NCBI RefSeq assembly: GCF_002138415.1
Contig: NZ_CP015612.1
Coordinates: 2,148,001-2,212,000, forward strand
Reading direction: 5' to 3'
DNA: 64,000 nt
Source of the DNA: Stenotrophomonas maltophilia
GTDB taxonomy: Bacteria > Pseudomonadota > Gammaproteobacteria > Xanthomonadales > Xanthomonadaceae
The notes beneath the pieces were generated by a model that saw only the letters and a list, made by a program, of their open reading frames with translations, ran no database searches and was not told the DNA's origin. A program made the position numbers and the translations under genes. This document shows positions 7,509 to 16,260 of this stretch, one piece after another. Within the stretch, counting starts at the first letter, position 1; each line of letters starts with the position of its first letter.

Positions 7509-9147
7509 TGGCCACCCAGCCCTTGACCACCTGGGCCACGCGCTTGGAGTCGGTCTTCACGGCTTCACGCGCCATTCGCAGTCGTTCCTCATATGAATCC
7601 ACCGGCAGGGCCAGTGCATCCGGCCCGCCCAGGCTGGCCCGGTCGGCGCCCAGCGCCGGCAACGGCATGCCATCGTCATCGACCAGCTGCACGTCCGCGG
7701 TGTGCGGTTCCAGTGCCTGTTCGTCGTTCTTCTTGTTCTGGCCGGTGATCGCACGCAATGCCGGGCGCAGCACGCCGAACAGCAATGCCAGCACCACCAC
7801 GGCGCCCAGCAGCATGCGGCCGGCATCGTGCACCCACGGCAGCTCCCACCAGGCCGGGCCTTCGACCGGGGTGGTATCACGCACGAACGGGGCGTTCATC
7901 ACCGACACGGTGTCGCCGCGCTCGGCATTGAAACCGACGGCCTGCTTGACCAGTGCCTCGACGCGGGTCAGTTCGGCAGCCGACAGCGGCTGCGGGCTGA
8001 CCTTGCCGTTGGCACCGGCGCGCGGCACGTTGTCCACCAGTACCGCCACCGAGACGCGTTTGATGCGGCCGGCCGGCTGGCGGGTGTGCTGCAGGGTGCG
8101 GTCCAGCTCGTAGTTGCGGGTCGCGTTCTTGCTGCTTTCGGTAGGCGTCTGTGCGGTGGCGGGTGCGGCCTGCTGGCCCGGCGGGCTGTTGCTGGTCGCG
8201 CCCGGCACGCCCTGCGGGCCGGGGGTGCTGGTGGTGTTCTCGCTCATCTGCTCGCTGCGCAGCTTCTGCGGTTCACCGTTGTAGAGCTCACGGGCTTCCT
8301 CGGTTACCGAGAAGTCCATGTCCACGCTCACTTCCGGATTGACCCGGCCGGGGCCGGTCATCGGTTCCAGCAGCTCGCGGATGCGCTGGTTGAACGAGGT
8401 TTCCTGGCGGCGCACCTGCTCGAACTGGGCGGCGTTGACCGCAGCCTCGCTGTTCGGATCGCTGACACTGAGCATGCGCCCGCTCTGGTCGACCACGGTC
8501 ACCCGTTCCGGAGCGAGGTCTGGAATGCTGGCCGCGACCATGTGCACGATGGCATCGACCTGGCTGCGTTCCAGCTGCTGGCCACCACGCAGTTCCAGGG
8601 TGACCGAGGCACTGGCCACGTCGCGCTGGCGGGTGAAGGCGCTGGGCTTGGGAATGGCCAGGTGCACGCGCGAATCGCGCACCGGGCGCAGCGTGTTGAT
8701 GGTGCGCGACAGCTCGGTTTCCAGCGCATGCTGGTAACGCGCGCTTTCCACGAACTGGCTGACGCCGAAGCCCGGGTCGCGTTCCATCAGCTCGAAGCCG
8801 AGCTTGCCGCTGTCGGTCAGGCCGGAGCCTGCCAGCTTCAGGCGGGCATCATGCAGGTTCTTTTCCGGCACGGTGATGCCGCCGGTGGCCGGGTCGAGCG
8901 CGAATGGAATCTGCGCGGCGCGCAGCAGGTCGGTCGCTTCAGCGGTGGCCTTCTGGTCCAGGCCGGTATACAACGGGACCATGCCGGGCTTCTGCGACCA
9001 GAAGAACACGAACAGCCCGGCCGCTACGGCCACGGCGATCATCGCCATCAGTCCGAGCCGACGGGTGATCTGCAGGCTTTGCAGCCGATCGAACCACTGG
9101 CCCGCCTTTTCGGCGTTCAGGGATTCCTTGGAGAGCGACAGGGCCAT
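7501..9147 (-). CDS. fliF: FliF, flagellar MS-ring protein
   Basis: FliF makes the MS-ring in the inner membrane, the first structure of the basal body. The 548-residue product has membrane helices at about residues 33-52 (GLMAMIAVAVAAGLFVFFW) and 438-460 (AGRMLLGAVVVLALLFGVL), flanking the ring-building periplasmic domains. The C-terminal FliG-binding segment, ending KTDSKRVAQVVKGWVAND, is intact. It is 12 bp downstream of fliE and overlaps fliG by 8 bp. Confidence 0.97.
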   Translation of the reverse strand: MALSLSKESLNAEKAGQWFDRLQSLQITRRLGLMAMIAVAVAAGLFVFFWSQKPGMVPLYTGLDQKATAEATDLLRAAQIPFALDPATGGITVPEKNLHDARLKLAGSGLTDSGKLGFELMERDPGFGVSQFVESARYQHALETELSRTINTLRPVRDSRVHLAIPKPSAFTRQRDVASASVTLELRGGQQLERSQVDAIVHMVAASIPDLAPERVTVVDQSGRMLSVSDPNSEAAVNAAQFEQVRRQETSFNQRIRELLEPMTGPGRVNPEVSVDMDFSVTEEARELYNGEPQKLRSEQMSENTTSTPGPQGVPGATSNSPPGQQAAPATAQTPTESSKNATRNYELDRTLQHTRQPAGRIKRVSVAVLVDNVPRAGANGKVSPQPLSAAELTRVEALVKQAVGFNAERGDTVSVMNAPFVRDTTPVEGPAWWELPWVHDAGRMLLGAVVVLALLFGVLRPALRAITGQNKKNDEQALEPHTADVQLVDDDGMPLPALGADRASLGGPDALALPVDSYEERLRMAREAVKTDSKRVAQVVKGWVAND

Positions 9148-9159
9148 GCGGTTCTATCC

Positions 9160-9531
9160 TTACAGCGGCATGTTCATCACGTCCTGGTAGGCCTGGACGA
9201 GACGGTTGCGGACTTCCACGGTGGCGCGGAAGGCGATCTGGGACTGCTGCGAAGCGACCATGACCTTGGCCAGGTCGGCGCTGGGGTCGCCCATTTCGAA
9301 GGCCTTGGCGAGGGCGCCGGACTTCTGCTGCGCATCGTTGACGCCGGCAATCGCACCACGCAGGGTTTCGGTGAAGCTGGCCGGCTGCACCTGCGGCGCC
9401 TCCAGCACCGTGCCCGGCAGGGCATTGCTGCGCGGCGTTTCGCCCAGCGGGTTGAGCGCCGGCTGTCCCATCTGGGTCTGATAGGAGCGGATCTGCGAAA
9501 GGATCGAAGTGACGGAGTGGGACATCTGCAA
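9160..9531 (-). CDS. fliE: FliE, flagellar hook-basal body junction protein
   Basis: FliE joins the MS-ring to the rod. The 123-residue product has the family C-terminal block, including DLAKVMVASQQSQIAFRATV and EVRNRLVQAYQDVMNMPL. Two close starts are possible (MQM at 9531 or the third codon at 9525). It is the first gene of the fliE-F-G-H-I-J-K unit, and a sigma-54 promoter lies just upstream at 9573-9588. Confidence 0.95.
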   Translation of the reverse strand: MQMSHSVTSILSQIRSYQTQMGQPALNPLGETPRSNALPGTVLEAPQVQPASFTETLRGAIAGVNDAQQKSGALAKAFEMGDPSADLAKVMVASQQSQIAFRATVEVRNRLVQAYQDVMNMPL

Positions 9532-9572
9532 CGGTTCCAGAAACAGGGGATGGGGTTGTCTGCTGGAGCAGG

Positions 9573-9588
9573 TGCAAGTGCCGTGCCG
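9573..9588 (-). promoter_or_regulatory. sigma-54 promoter of the fliE operon
   Basis: On the minus strand the site reads CGGCACGGCACTTGCA, a GGCAC-N5-TTGC match ending about 42 bp before the fliE start. It is the only promoter-like element seen ahead of fliE. Confidence 0.85.
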
Positions 9589-9657
9589 AAACCGGTTTTC
9601 GATTCAGTGAAGTGAGGAGGTTGGGTGTGCGTGCGGGGTTGCACCCCGCTCCCCGCG

Positions 9658-9915
9658 GTAGTGCCTGCCGCTGGCCGGCAACCTCAGCAGCAACGGCCGA
9701 AGCCGAAGCCGAAGCAACGGCAGAAGCTGGCTGTCCGTGGGATGGCGGGGTGGGTCCGGTTGCGGGGGGCGCCGTAAATCCGTCCATGGAGGCTCGGTCG
9801 CGCCATCCATGGCGCTCACGCCCCCGCAACCGGACCCACCCCGCCTTCGACAATGTCCTGCGATCTGATGGACGCGCATGGACTGCTCTTGGTGGGTGTC
9901 GACCTTGGTCGGCAC
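9658..9915. repeat. SMAG repeats and a 102-bp inverted repeat in the fliE upstream gap
   Basis: The gap from 9532 to 10023 holds no gene. It contains a GTAG-type SMAG element at 9658-9681, a perfect 25-bp inverted repeat (arms 9744-9768 and 9821-9845, 52-bp spacer) with a smaller hairpin inside at 9800-9815, and a GTGGGTGTC-type SMAG element at 9892-9915. The arms begin GGCGGGGTGGGTCC on the left and end GGACCCACCCCGCC on the right. Confidence 0.85.
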
Positions 9916-9924
9916 GGCTCTTCT

Positions 9925-9963
9925 GGGGTCGGATCCCGTTGCTGCGCAACGGGCTCTGACCCC
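9925..9963. repeat. GGGGTC-type repeated hairpin, copy 1
   Basis: A near-perfect inverted repeat starts GGGGTCGGATCCC and ends with GACCCC, with a short loop. The same palindrome type recurs at 10521-10556, 14907-14945 and 46819-46859, each outside genes, so it is a dispersed repeat family rather than one terminator. Confidence 0.8.
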
Positions 9964-10023
9964 ATGGTCATGTGTGGATGAGGTGTCGACGAGGCGCCAT
10001 TTATCCGGCGTCGGTTTTCTGGC

Positions 10024-10440
10024 CTACGGCTGCAGGGTCCAACGGCCGGAATTCTGGCGCTGGCGCGGTGCGATAGGGCCGTTGTGCTGGGTGTAGATGA
10101 AACGGCCCTGGTGGTCGGTCTGGCAGATCAGCAGCAGCGTGTAGTGGGCGGGGCCGGCCGGGTGGGCTTCGGTCATCTGGATTTCCCCGATATGCGGGGC
10201 CAGGCGCTGGTAGCGGTAGCTGCCGCCGATGCGAAGATCAGTGCCGAGGATGTCCAGCACGTACTGGTTGCCGGCAAAGCTGAGCTGCACCATGCGTCCG
10301 GCGTTGGGGTTGTCCGGTGCGTACAGCGGATCGCTGAGGTTGGTGAACTGGCGCTGGTCGAGCGTGGCGGGCAGGGTGCAGTTGGCGGCGGTGGCAAGGG
10401 TCGGGAAGAGCAGGGCAACGAACAGGGTAAGGCGATGCAT
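10024..10440 (-). CDS. Hypothetical secreted protein (138 aa)
   Basis: I do not recognise a named family. The product begins with a signal peptide (MHRLTLFVALLFPTLATAA) and then a small domain with two cysteines. This domain has beta-rich stretches such as MVQLSFAGNQYVLDILGTDL and YTLLLICQTDHQGRFIYT. The ATG at 10440 is preceded by a strong AAGGAGG ribosome site nine bases upstream, which rules against the longer frame starting at 10470. It is isolated, with repeat-rich DNA on both sides, and probably acts in the periplasm or outside the cell. Confidence 0.75.
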   Translation of the reverse strand: MHRLTLFVALLFPTLATAANCTLPATLDQRQFTNLSDPLYAPDNPNAGRMVQLSFAGNQYVLDILGTDLRIGGSYRYQRLAPHIGEIQMTEAHPAGPAHYTLLLICQTDHQGRFIYTQHNGPIAPRQRQNSGRWTLQP

Positions 10441-10520
10441 GGTGGAACCTCCTTGGGATGTCCTTGCCATGCTCCGCAGTGCGATTCCGTTGTCTGTAGG
10501 AAAATGTGCAAATGCAGAAA

Positions 10521-10556
10521 GGGTCGGATCCCTCCCGCAGGGAGGGATCCGACCCC
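10521..10556. terminator. Perfect 16-bp hairpin after the SUKH-like gene (GGGGTC repeat family, copy 2)
   Basis: A perfect 16-bp stem with a 3-base GCA loop spans 10521-10555, and the flanking C at 10556 completes the GACCCC end. On the minus strand it is followed by TTTCTGCATTT, so it could terminate the gene ending at 10588. It also belongs to the dispersed GGGGTC palindrome family. Confidence 0.65.
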
Positions 10557-10587
10557 AACTCGGGCCAGCGCTTGGTTAAATCGGGTG

Positions 10588-11214
10588 CTACCAGGGATAG
10601 TTGAGATCGATTCCGAGCGAACGATGTAGTTCCACATTCTTGGATGAAAGAGGAAAGAATCCCTCTGATAGCTCATAAAGGCATGCGGGCCAGAAGTTGT
10701 TCTCGTCCGCCATTGATGTGGCATCGCAGTTGCGGAACGAGGCTTCAAGTTCCATGAGAGTGGACTCCGCTATGTCTTCGTTGGAGTTCAGTGCAGGTCG
10801 GATTGCCGCCATGAACGCGGTATGGATAGCTGCAAAGCTCCTCAGATCTGAATTGCAGTACTGGAGTGACACTTCACAGTCGATTGGGAGGAGCCCTACA
10901 GAGCCATCCTTGAGGTCCACGAAGAAGAGCCCGCCCAACACCTGTCCAAAGATTGCCAACATGCGATCGTCGGCCTCAAATCGCTGAAGGCGCGAATGGA
11001 ACATCATGTTGTTGTTGGGATAAGGCTCAAGATGATCAGATACCCGCTGCGCTTCGAGCAGCAGAGCAGAGTGATCGATCTCTTCCTGGCTGATTGGCAT
11101 GAGGTCAAGTGTTGGCGGACTGATTGAGTTCTCCACGCGGACAAGGCTACCGATATGTTTCGCAGATGCCTTTAGGAGAAGTTGCAAACTCAGTGCGGTG
11201 GTTGAATCTCTCAT
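10588..11214 (-). CDS. Orphan SUKH-like (SMI1/KNR4-type) protein
   Basis: The product of about 208 residues resembles SUKH-group proteins, many of which are immunity proteins of polymorphic toxins. The likeness is in the pattern of a middle segment (MLAIFGQVLGGLFFVDLKDG, then SVGLLPIDCEVSLQYCNS) and a following helix that would hold Phe in LRSFAAIHTAFMAAI. This is a weak, motif-level match. Base use is visibly less GC-rich than its neighbours, suggesting transfer. The start is uncertain: the ATG at 11214 lies inside a SMAG repeat with no ribosome site, and an internal ATG at 11100 is possible. No toxin gene is adjacent. Confidence 0.5.
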   Translation of the reverse strand: MRDSTTALSLQLLLKASAKHIGSLVRVENSISPPTLDLMPISQEEIDHSALLLEAQRVSDHLEPYPNNNMMFHSRLQRFEADDRMLAIFGQVLGGLFFVDLKDGSVGLLPIDCEVSLQYCNSDLRSFAAIHTAFMAAIRPALNSNEDIAESTLMELEASFRNCDATSMADENNFWPACLYELSEGFFPLSSKNVELHRSLGIDLNYPW

Positions 11215-11235
11215 CCACGCATGGCGTGGATCTAC
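11213..11235 (-). repeat. SMAG repeat overlapping the start region of the SUKH-like gene
   Basis: On the minus strand the element begins GTAGATCCACGCCATGCGTG and folds into a hairpin with stem ATCCACGC. The ATG proposed for the downstream gene is made by the last bases of the repeat. Confidence 0.85.
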
Positions 11236-11275
11236 TGGCGTCATACAGCGGCGCCCCAAACACCAACGCCACAAA

Positions 11276-11307
11276 CACGAACGCCCGGGCAAGCCCAGGC
11301 GTTCGTG
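11276..11307 (-). terminator. Terminator of the rpoN2-vemR-fleQ operon
   Basis: The stem CACGAACGCC / GGCGTTCGTG is extended inward by GGGC / GCCC past one mismatch. On the minus strand it is followed by TTTGTGG, and it begins 25 bp after the fleQ stop. Confidence 0.75.
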
Positions 11308-11331
11308 CCCCCTTCATGCTGGCAACGCGGT

Positions 11332-12837
11332 TCAGCCGGCCAGTTCGGCCTGCTCGCGCTCGATGCCGTACTTGCGCAGCTTTTCCACCAGGGTGGTGCG
11401 GCGCAGGCCGAGCAGCTGGGCGGCGTGGGCGACCACGCCCTGGGTGCGCTCCAGCGCTTCGTTGATCAGGCCCAGTTCGATGTTGGCCATGTGGTTGCGC
11501 AGGTCCATGCCCTCGTCGGGCAGCGCGACCGGTGCTGCCGGGCGATTGACGGCGATGCCGTGCTCCAGTGCCGGTTGGTTGCCGCCGCCCGGGGTGTGGA
11601 ACGAGAAGCTGCGCAGGTCGAGGCGTTCTTCGCTGGCGGCCGGCTGCGCCGGTGCCGGCGTGGCGACTGCGGTCAGTGCCGCATCGCCACGATAGCGGGC
11701 TGGCAGGTCCTGCACGCGCACCGATCCGCCCGGATGCAGCACCGCCAGGCGCTCGACCAGGTTGGTCAGTTCGCGCACGTTGCCCGGCCACTCGTAGCCG
11801 GCCAGCGCCTGCAGCGCTTCCGGGGTGAAGCGCACTTCGCCACGGCCGGTGCGGGCCAACTGTGCGGCGATGGTTTCCACCAGCGCCGGCAGGTCTTCGC
11901 GACGCTCGCGCAGGGCGGGCACGTCGATCGGGAACACGTTGAGACGGTAGAACAGGTCCTCGCGGAACTTGCCCTCGGCGATGCGGGTTTCCAGGTCGCG
12001 ATGGGTCGCGGCTACGACGCGTACGTTGCAGCGGATGGTCTGGTTGCCGCCGACACGCTCGAAGCTGCGTTCCTGCAGCACTCGCAGCAGCTTCACCTGC
12101 ATCGGCAGGCTCATGTCGCCGATTTCGTCGAGCAGGAGGGTGCCGCCCTCGGCCATTTCGAAACGGCCCTTGCGCGCGGTCAGTGCGCCAGTGAAGGCAC
12201 CCTTTTCGTGGCCGAACAGTTCGCTTTCCAGCAGGTCGGCCGGAATGGCGCCGCAGTTGATCGCCACGAACGGGCCGTCGCGGCGCGGCGAGCGCTGATG
12301 GATTGCGCGCGACACGACTTCCTTGCCGGTACCGGATTCGCCCAGCACGAGCACGGTGGTGTCGAATGCGGCCACCTGTTCGATCATCGTGCGCAACGCA
12401 GTCACCGCCGGGCCGTTGCCGGTCGGACCCTGGTCCTGCGCGGCGCCGGCCTGGTGCTCGGCGTCCAGGCGCTTGAGGCTCGCGCGGCGCAGCAGGGCTT
12501 CCATCTGCGCATGGCGCAGCGGCGTTTCCAGCGGCCAGATATTGGCTTCGTGCAGGCCGTGCTGCTGGGCAAACGCAGTGGCATCACCATCGGCCAGCAG
12601 CACCGGCGGCGGCAGGCTGCTGCCGCCCAGCCAGTGGTACAGCGCAGTGCTGGCGGCACTGTCATCCAGGCTGCCGACGATCACGGCCATCCAGTCGTTC
12701 TGGCGCTGGCGACCCAGGTCGAAGTCGGCCGCGTCGGAAACCCAGCGCGGGTTGAAGTCCATGAATTCCAGCAGGGCAACGGTGCGCTCGGCGCGCACGG
12801 CGTCGTTGTCCAGCACCAGGATGCGCGATTCGCTCAC
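11332..12837 (-). CDS. fleQ: FleQ, sigma-54-dependent flagellar master regulator
   Basis: FleQ is the enhancer-binding protein that activates sigma-54 flagellar promoters and, in relatives, senses c-di-GMP. The 501-residue product has a FleQ-type N-terminal domain without a normal phospho-receiver pocket and a central AAA+ domain. The AAA+ domain carries Walker A GESGTGKE, the sigma-54 contact loop GAFTGA and Walker [11 protein letters not shown]-terminal helix-turn-helix follows ([20 protein letters not shown]). Its start overlaps the vemR stop by 4 bp, forming the rpoN2-vemR-fleQ unit typical of Xanthomonadaceae. Confidence 0.95.
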   Translation of the reverse strand: MSESRILVLDNDAVRAERTVALLEFMDFNPRWVSDAADFDLGRQRQNDWMAVIVGSLDDSAASTALYHWLGGSSLPPPVLLADGDATAFAQQHGLHEANIWPLETPLRHAQMEALLRRASLKRLDAEHQAGAAQDQGPTGNGPAVTALRTMIEQVAAFDTTVLVLGESGTGKEVVSRAIHQRSPRRDGPFVAINCGAIPADLLESELFGHEKGAFTGALTARKGRFEMAEGGTLLLDEIGDMSLPMQVKLLRVLQERSFERVGGNQTIRCNVRVVAATHRDLETRIAEGKFREDLFYRLNVFPIDVPALRERREDLPALVETIAAQLARTGRGEVRFTPEALQALAGYEWPGNVRELTNLVERLAVLHPGGSVRVQDLPARYRGDAALTAVATPAPAQPAASEERLDLRSFSFHTPGGGNQPALEHGIAVNRPAAPVALPDEGMDLRNHMANIELGLINEALERTQGVVAHAAQLLGLRRTTLVEKLRKYGIEREQAELAG

Positions 12838-13211
12838 GACTGTTCCTCCCTGAGGCCTTCCAGGATCGGCATGACTTCCTGGATGTAGGACAGCTTGCTG
12901 ACAAAATTGTCGGCGCCGGCACGCAGCGCGTGTTCGCGGTGTTCGGCGTCGTCGAAGTGGCTGGCGATCACGATGTACGGTGCATCGTCCTGCGACTTGA
13001 TCAGGCGGGTGGCCTGCAGGCCGCCCATTTCCGGCATCGCCAGGTCCATCAGCACCACCTGCGGGCGCAGCGTTTCCGAGCGTTCGATCGCTTCGAGGCC
13101 GTTGCCGGCGCTGCCGACGATCTGCAGCCAGTCGATCTTGCGGAAATGGCGCATCGCCGCGTTGATGAAGCCCTCGTGGTCATCGACCAGCAGGACCGTG
13201 AGCTTGTTCAT
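12834..13211 (-). CDS. vemR: VemR, stand-alone receiver-domain response regulator
   Basis: This 125-residue protein is a receiver domain with no output domain. The phosphoacceptor aspartate is D56 in [11 protein letters not shown], with an acidic pair DD at residues 10-11. In Xanthomonas, VemR sits in the same place, between rpoN2 and fleQ, and affects motility, exopolysaccharide and virulence by acting on FleQ. I chose the ATG at 13211 because AAAAGGA lies about 8 bases before it, whereas the ATG at 13220 would abut that site. This start also gives the D56 numbering. Confidence 0.88.
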   Translation of the reverse strand: MNKLTVLLVDDHEGFINAAMRHFRKIDWLQIVGSAGNGLEAIERSETLRPQVVLMDLAMPEMGGLQATRLIKSQDDAPYIVIASHFDDAEHREHALRAGADNFVSKLSYIQEVMPILEGLREEQS

Positions 13212-13225
13212 GTCCAACATCCTTT

Positions 13226-14635
13226 TCAGCCCACCCGGGCCAGCTGCGGTTGCCTGGCGCCAAGCCGGCGCCGTTCACGGGCCGGGGCGATGTCCAGTTG
13301 TTCTCGGTATTTTGCGACGGTTCGGCGGGCAATGTTCACCCCCTGGCGCGACAGCAGACCGGCGATGGCCTCGTCGGCCAGCGGGCGGCCGGCCGGTTCG
13401 GCGTCGATCAGGCGGCGGACCATGGCCTTGACGGCCTGGCCGGAGACGCTGGCGCCTTCCAGGCGCACGGCGAAGAAGTGCTTCAGTTCGAAGGTGCCGC
13501 GCGGGGTCTGCAGGAACTTGCCGGTGGTGATGCGCGAGACGGTGGACTCGTGCATGCCGATTTCCTCGGCCACTTCCTTCAGGGTCAGCGGCGCCATGGC
13601 CTCTTCGCCACGCACCAGGAACGCGGCCTGGCGCTCGACGATTACCCGCGCGGTGCGCAGCAGGGTGTCATAGCGCATCGACAGGCCGCGGCTGAACCAG
13701 CGCGCTTCCTGCAGCATCTCGCGCAGTGCCGGTGCGGCCTCGCTGGTCTCGGCCAGCGCCTGTTCGTACTGGCTGTTGATCGAGACGCGGCGGCTGGTGG
13801 CCGGGTTCAGCGCTACCTTCCACTGGTCGTCGGCGTGCCAGGCAACCACATCCGGCACCACCACGGCATTGCGTTCGGGCAGCAGGCTGTCACCCGGGCG
13901 CGGCTGCAGCGAGAGGATCAGGCGCACGGCTTCGCGCACGTCGTCGATTTCGGCGTCGTGCAGGCGGGCGAGGGCGGGGTAGTCGTGCGCGGCCAGCGCG
14001 TCGAGCGCGCCATCGAGGATGCGGGCGGCCAGGTGGCGGGCGGGGACTACGCCGTGCAGGCTGCGCAGCTGCGCCTGCAGGCCTTCGCGCAGGTCCTGCG
14101 CGGCCATGCCGGCGGGCTCGCCGTGCAGCAGCTGCTGGCGGATGGCTTCGACGCCGTCGGCGGCGATGTCGAACTGGGCGCTGGCCAGCAGCTGCAGCTG
14201 GTCCAGCGGCGCCTGCAGGTAGCCGGCCTCGTCGCAGTGATCGAGCCAGAATGCTGCGACGGCCAGCTCGCGGTCGTCCATGTCCAGCGACAGGCGCTGC
14301 AGCACACGCAGCTGCGGGTCGGTCGATTCGCCGGCAGCGATACGTGTCATGCGGTCGTCGTCGCCGTCCTGCCAGCTGGCGCCGGCCACGTCCCACATCG
14401 ACGACTCCGGCAGCTCGTCGAAGGCGGCGGTGTCCATCGTGGTGACACTGGCCTCGGTGGCATCGGCAGCGGGCGCTTCGGCCTCTTCGATCTCCAGCAG
14501 CGGGTTGGAGTCCAGCAGGCGCTGGATTTCCTGTTCCAGATGCAGGCCATCAAGCTGCAGCAGCCGGATCGACTGCAGCAACTGCGGGGTGAGGTGAAGT
14601 TGTTGGCCCAGCTGGGTCGAGAGTGCAGCCTTCAT
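13226..14635 (-). CDS. rpoN2: RpoN2, RNA polymerase sigma-54 factor
   Basis: This is the sigma-54 factor of the flagellar locus. The 469-residue product has the glutamine-rich region I (LGQQLHLTPQLLQSIRLLQL) for activator response, an acidic linker, the core-binding region and the C-terminal RpoN box ARRTVAKYR that reads the -24 element. It is 14 bp upstream of vemR. Xanthomonadaceae usually carry a second rpoN elsewhere, hence the number 2; that part is inference. Six sigma-54 sites in this window are its likely targets. Confidence 0.94.
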   Translation of the reverse strand: MKAALSTQLGQQLHLTPQLLQSIRLLQLDGLHLEQEIQRLLDSNPLLEIEEAEAPAADATEASVTTMDTAAFDELPESSMWDVAGASWQDGDDDRMTRIAAGESTDPQLRVLQRLSLDMDDRELAVAAFWLDHCDEAGYLQAPLDQLQLLASAQFDIAADGVEAIRQQLLHGEPAGMAAQDLREGLQAQLRSLHGVVPARHLAARILDGALDALAAHDYPALARLHDAEIDDVREAVRLILSLQPRPGDSLLPERNAVVVPDVVAWHADDQWKVALNPATSRRVSINSQYEQALAETSEAAPALREMLQEARWFSRGLSMRYDTLLRTARVIVERQAAFLVRGEEAMAPLTLKEVAEEIGMHESTVSRITTGKFLQTPRGTFELKHFFAVRLEGASVSGQAVKAMVRRLIDAEPAGRPLADEAIAGLLSRQGVNIARRTVAKYREQLDIAPARERRRLGARQPQLARVG

Positions 14636-14906
14636 CGTGGTTCCCCGGCACCGCTCCCCGGCGCCTTGTGGAACGCATCTTGCTTTTGATCCGGCGGGGG
14701 CGGAATCAGGGGGTTCCTGAGGGGCTTCGTGAATGTCCTGACAGGGTGTAGGGGTGTTCCCTACATTGGCGCGGAATGTTGACGATGGTCGCCGCTAAGT
14801 TGCTGATTCCCGGTGTGGGTGCCGGGTTGATCGGGCTGCGCCGTGTACGGATTCCTGTCGGGGCCTGTCAGGGTGACGGGAATTCGTCGCAGATGAGGAG
14901 TGTCGC

Positions 14907-14945
14907 GGGGTCAGATCCCTTTCCACAGGAAAGGGATCTGACCCC
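14907..14945. repeat. GGGGTC-type repeated hairpin, copy 3
   Basis: A perfect 18-bp stem (starting GGGGTCAGATCCCTTTCC) with an ACA loop lies 12 bp downstream of the response-regulator stop. It has no T-tract on either side, so it is better seen as a dispersed palindrome than as a classic terminator. The rest of the 322-bp gap upstream of rpoN2 (14636-14957) shows no gene and no promoter I can assign. Confidence 0.8.
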
Positions 14946-14957
14946 ACTGGCAGGCAA

Positions 14958-15596
14958 TCACTCCAGCTCGTGCTGGTGGCGCGCGGCCAGCAGCAGCAGA
15001 TCGTTGGCGCGGCGACAGCCCAGCGACTCCATCATGCGTGCGCGGTGGGTTTCCACTGTCTTGACGCTGATGCCGAGGTCGGCGGCGATTTCCTTGTTGC
15101 TCTCACCCTTGCCGATGCGGCGCAGGATCTCGCGCTGGCGCGGCGACAGTGCGGCGATGCCGGTAGGTTTCTCGCGACCGAGCATCGGTGCCAGCATCTT
15201 GGCGGAGATCTGCGGGCTCAGGAACACTTGGCCGGCGTGTGCGGCACGCAGCGCCAGCTCAAGCTCCTGCGGTGCGGCATCCTTGACCAGGAACCCGACC
15301 GCCCCGCGATCGAGTGCATCGCGCACGTGTGCGGCGTCGTCGTGCATGGTCATCATCACCACCCGCGTGCCGGGGGCGCGCAGGCGGATGTCACTGAGGG
15401 CTTCCAGGCCGGTGCGGCCGGGCAGTGACAGGTCCATGAGGATCACGTCCGGGGCGTGCTGCAGAGCCAGCTGCAGTGCCTGCTCGGCATTGCTGGCCTC
15501 GGCGACGAGCTGCACGTCGGCAAACCCCTGCAGCAGCCGCGCCAGGCCGGCGCGGACCAGGGTGTGATCGTCGACGATGAGAACTCGCACAGGCAC
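14958..15596 (-). CDS. NarL/FixJ-family response regulator
   Basis: The 212-residue protein has an N-terminal receiver domain with the phosphoacceptor D55 in VILMDLSLPG and a C-terminal LuxR-type helix-turn-helix. The latter shows LSPRQREILRRIGKGESNKE and ISVKTVETHRARMM. It is a DNA-binding transcription regulator of a two-component pathway. No kinase gene is adjacent; the HisKA_3-type kinase at 38389-40491 belongs to the class that usually partners NarL-type regulators, so it is a possible but unproven mate. It lies between rpoN2 and the fliD operon. Confidence 0.9.
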   Translation of the reverse strand: MPVRVLIVDDHTLVRAGLARLLQGFADVQLVAEASNAEQALQLALQHAPDVILMDLSLPGRTGLEALSDIRLRAPGTRVVMMTMHDDAAHVRDALDRGAVGFLVKDAAPQELELALRAAHAGQVFLSPQISAKMLAPMLGREKPTGIAALSPRQREILRRIGKGESNKEIAADLGISVKTVETHRARMMESLGCRRANDLLLLAARHQHELE

Positions 15597-15681
15597 GTTG
15601 GAGGTCCGTGAGGGGAGTCCACCTTAACTTAGCTGAACGGGCGCGCCAAGGCTTGCCCATCCGGCGCCATGGTGGCAGGTT

Positions 15682-16260
15682 TCAGCGGGCGCGGCGTGCT
15701 TCGGCCACCTGGCGGCGATGCAGGCGGAACAGATGCCGCTCCATTGCCATTTCCAGGCCATCGCCAAGACGCTGGAAACGCAGCCACAGGTAGTGACCGC
15801 CGCCACCGTCCGCTGCTTCGGCGATCACTTCCACGGGCAGGTCGATATGGTCGGGCAGCCAGTCGCTGGGCTGCAGGCGCACCAGGCCGGCCTGGCCGGG
15901 GCTGGCGCCGCTGCGCGGCCCCAGCTGCAGACGGATGCCGCGGCGTGACCAGCGCACGGGGCGCAGGGTCAGTTCCTGGCCCTGCTGGCGTACCAGACGG
16001 CCGAGCAGCACCATCGCCAGATCCACCTTGGCTTCCAGCCGCTGCAGCTGCAGGCTGGACTCATTGCGGTCGTCGTGCTCGTCAACGCGACTGTCCTCGA
16101 CCAGGGCCAGGCTGCGCAGCAGGCCTTCGGCACTGCTGGTACGACCGGCGGCGCTGCCTGCCTGGAACTCGGCCGGCAAGGCCAGCTCGCAGCTGAGCGT
16201 TTCGTCGAACAGCTCGCTTTCGGCGGGGTGATGCAGCGACGTGGTCGGCAGTTGGGTCAT
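15682..16260 (-). CDS. Atypical PilZ-domain protein, last gene of the fliD operon
   Basis: The 192-residue product looks like the atypical PilZ proteins found in Xanthomonas flagellar clusters. It has a short N-terminal strand set (LSCELALPAEF), a long helical middle (QLQRLEAKVDLAMVLLGRL) and a C-terminal PilZ-like barrel (VRWSRRGIRLQLG, LPVEVI, YLWLRFQRL). The canonical c-di-GMP motif RxxxR...DxSxxG is not obvious, so ligand binding should not be assumed. Its start overlaps the fliT-like gene by 4 bp, tying it to filament-cap assembly. Confidence 0.75.
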   Translation of the reverse strand: MTQLPTTSLHHPAESELFDETLSCELALPAEFQAGSAAGRTSSAEGLLRSLALVEDSRVDEHDDRNESSLQLQRLEAKVDLAMVLLGRLVRQQGQELTLRPVRWSRRGIRLQLGPRSGASPGQAGLVRLQPSDWLPDHIDLPVEVIAEAADGGGGHYLWLRFQRLGDGLEMAMERHLFRLHRRQVAEARRAR

